Part shown: piece by piece, positions 62,401 to 64,000 of the stretch
Position numbering within the stretch: position 1 is the stretch's first letter
How the letters are laid out: each line of letters starts with the position of its first letter
Assembly: GCA_018287875.1 (NCBI GenBank)
Contig: JAGVVL010000001.1
Location: forward strand, 6,138,001 to 6,202,000
Source of the DNA: Nigrospora sphaerica
Taxonomy: Eukaryota > Ascomycota > Sordariomycetes > Amphisphaeriales > Apiosporaceae
Reading direction: 5' to 3'
DNA: 64,000 nt
The notes under the pieces: model-generated
Told to the model about the DNA's origin: nothing
The model's database searches: none
Seen by the model: only the letters and a program-made list of their open reading frames with translations
Made by a program: the position numbers and the translations under genes

Positions 62401-64000
62401 CCGCATTGGTATTGTCGATACTGGAGCTGTCCGACGTCGAAAAGCCGAGAACACCACAATGCTTGTCCGTCTCGTCCTCTTCCGCGGGGTCGTGGATTTC
62501 TCCACCACTGCTGGAAATATCGTTCAAAGATTCTGTCGACGAAGCGGGCGAATGGTCGCGACGTCCGCCCACCAACCCCCCATAGGATCCGACAGTTGCA
62601 TCAAGTATTAGAACGCCTTCAACTTCTGTCGACTCTCTGATGATGTTAGACGCTTTACCAAATGTTGCCTTGATTTCGGCCGAATGATCATCATCGGAAA
62701 AGGATTTGATCAAAGTGCTCCCCACCGACTCATTCCTATAAAACATAGAGTCAGTAATCAGCTCCAAGGGTTGAAGAGTGCATCATTGTGCCCTCCGAGT
62801 AACGGCACCAAGCACATAAATTTTACTGGTGCTAAATCAGCGGGAACGGAACTTCGAGAGTGCTTACGAGTGGGCTTTGATGGTACTAGTATTGGAGAAC
62901 GCCTCGGTCGAGCGTTTGTCTTCCCGTGACGAAGAAGGGGGTTTGGTGGCCCGAGAAGGGAGGCTCTTAGCTGCGCTTTTCGCCCGTGAAGTTTCAGTAG
63001 GGGCAGATTCCCCGGCGCTCGAATCCGGACTAGCCGGTCCTTCGGCAGAGGAACCGTCAGGGGACCGGTCCCTGGGCATCCGTTCTTCCGGGGCTGAGTC
63101 TTCAGTCACCTCTTCTGGGAGGGCGCTCTCAGCAGCAGTCGAGTCTGGCATAGGTCTCTCTGTTGTCTGCGATGCGGAAATTGATTTACCAGTTTTTCCC
63201 ATGGGTGAAGTGCGCCTGTGCGATTCAGGTTCCTGCCGCCATGATGCCCTCTGCAAAAGAGCCGCCTCCGCGGCTTCGTCTTGTTTCTGCAACTGCTGCT
63301 GTCTGGAGTTGAGACTGCCCTCAAGCCCGCCATTTTTAAAGAAAGCCGGGTTTTCTCCTAGCCACCACTGCGACATAGTTGATTTGCCTTCGACAAAGCT
63401 GCCAATTCCTCGTACCATGCGTTCAGTCCGGCGATAGCGCTCAATTGAGCGTTTCGAGGTGAAATGGTCCATCAAGGTGCATGACATATCTCGCAGAAAC
63501 GTAGTCTGTGACTCGGTCAGCGGCGCGGTTCTTGGCTTGTCGCTGAAAACGCATAGTACGCCGATGTCAATGCCCCGGGGACTTCGAATAGGTACGCCGG
63601 CATAGAACCGGTGGAAGGGAGATGCGCGGACAAAAGGCCGGTCGCTGAAGCGGGTATCCTCGGCGAGGTCAGGCACGACGAATATGGGAAGTTCCGATAG
63701 CGTCGGGGGCGATGACGCGTCATGCACTGGGGGCGAGTCGGCCGGAGTAGAGTCCTGAATGGCGAGGACACGCTCACATATGCCGAAGCTCCTCGGGATT
63801 TTTGTGCAGCCCAGCCACACGTGATTGGAACCCTCAATGTTGGGGGTGATGGCCGAGTCCCTCGTAGCTTCGGCCACAACGAGCTGGTGTTGTTCAGAGA
63901 AAAGAGAGATGAGACATCGGGCAGCCTCGAGGCGAAAAACGACCAGCTGGGCAAAGGCCGTCAGGCTGGAGTCAGACGAGGACGAGGTCGAAGGAGGCTG
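59493..64000 (-). CDS. GAF-domain hybrid histidine kinase, 5' end outside window
   Basis: Two-component sensor kinase that autophosphorylates a His and passes phosphate to its own receiver. Exons are 64000-62868 (start outside), 62735-62087, 62018-61007, 60906-60486, 60430-59962, 59901-59787 and 59716-59493, about 1,340 residues in the window. A GAF domain comes first (LVVFRLEAARCLISLFS ... FHRFYAGVPIRSPRGIDIG ... TAPLTESQTTFLRDM). A Ser/Pro-rich linker and a second, weaker GAF-like part follow. The dimerisation domain has SLSHELRSPLHG with the phospho-His at 61869-61871. The ATPase has MNLLGNSLKFTSRG, VDTGQGIG, PFSQED and GTGVGLSVV. A divergent receiver-like region follows (exons 4-5), then an acidic linker. 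The final receiver has VDDNKINI, MDISMPVMDG (phospho-Asp), ALTG and LTKPI. No membrane segment is visible, so it is probably cytosolic; I do not assign a fungal HHK class. Confidence 0.93.

Overview
The window is nuclear DNA of a filamentous ascomycete (Pezizomycotina, most likely a Sordariomycete). The evidence is the gene content: a fungal Pls1-type tetraspanin, an Mcm1 MADS-box factor, a peroxisomal malate synthase ending in SKL, an AP-1 beta subunit without an ear domain, and a long hybrid histidine kinase. The introns agree: most are 50-180 bp with GTANGT-like donors, CTAAC/CTGAC branch points and CAG/TAG acceptors. I support eleven protein-coding genes, two of them cut by the window edges. 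Exon models were built by hand from splice signals and reading phase. I recognised no tRNA, rRNA, intact transposon or CRISPR array.

Layout. Bases 1-28,400 hold five genes in long gene-free stretches: an SDR oxidoreductase (partial, -), the tetraspanin PLS1 (-), MCM1 (+), a Ctr copper transporter (-) and a C2H2 zinc-finger regulator that may be FlbC-like (-). A 12.9-kb interval (28,395-41,339) has no supportable gene. It is full of simple repeats and of short TAGGTA/TACCTA motifs. Bases 41,340-64,000 are more compact: malate synthase (-), fumarase (-), a VTT-domain membrane protein (+), a DEK_C/HIRIP3-like chromatin protein (+), AP-1 beta (+) and a GAF-containing hybrid histidine kinase (-, 5' end outside the window).

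Functional links. Malate synthase and fumarase lie head-to-tail 1.6 kb apart, and both make malate: one in peroxisomes from acetyl-CoA and glyoxylate, the other in mitochondria or cytosol from fumarate. The regulators (MCM1, C2H2 factor) have the longest upstream regions, as is common for developmental regulators. Otherwise the genes look like unrelated core or Pezizomycotina-conserved genes, not a biosynthetic cluster or mobile island.

I saw no clear undescribed system. The points most worth a second look are a probable degenerate receiver domain inside the histidine kinase, an intron that splits the phospho-acceptor Asp codon of its functional receiver, the dispersed TAGGTA/TACCTA motif family, a CATG-dense minisatellite, and the very long regulatory deserts.
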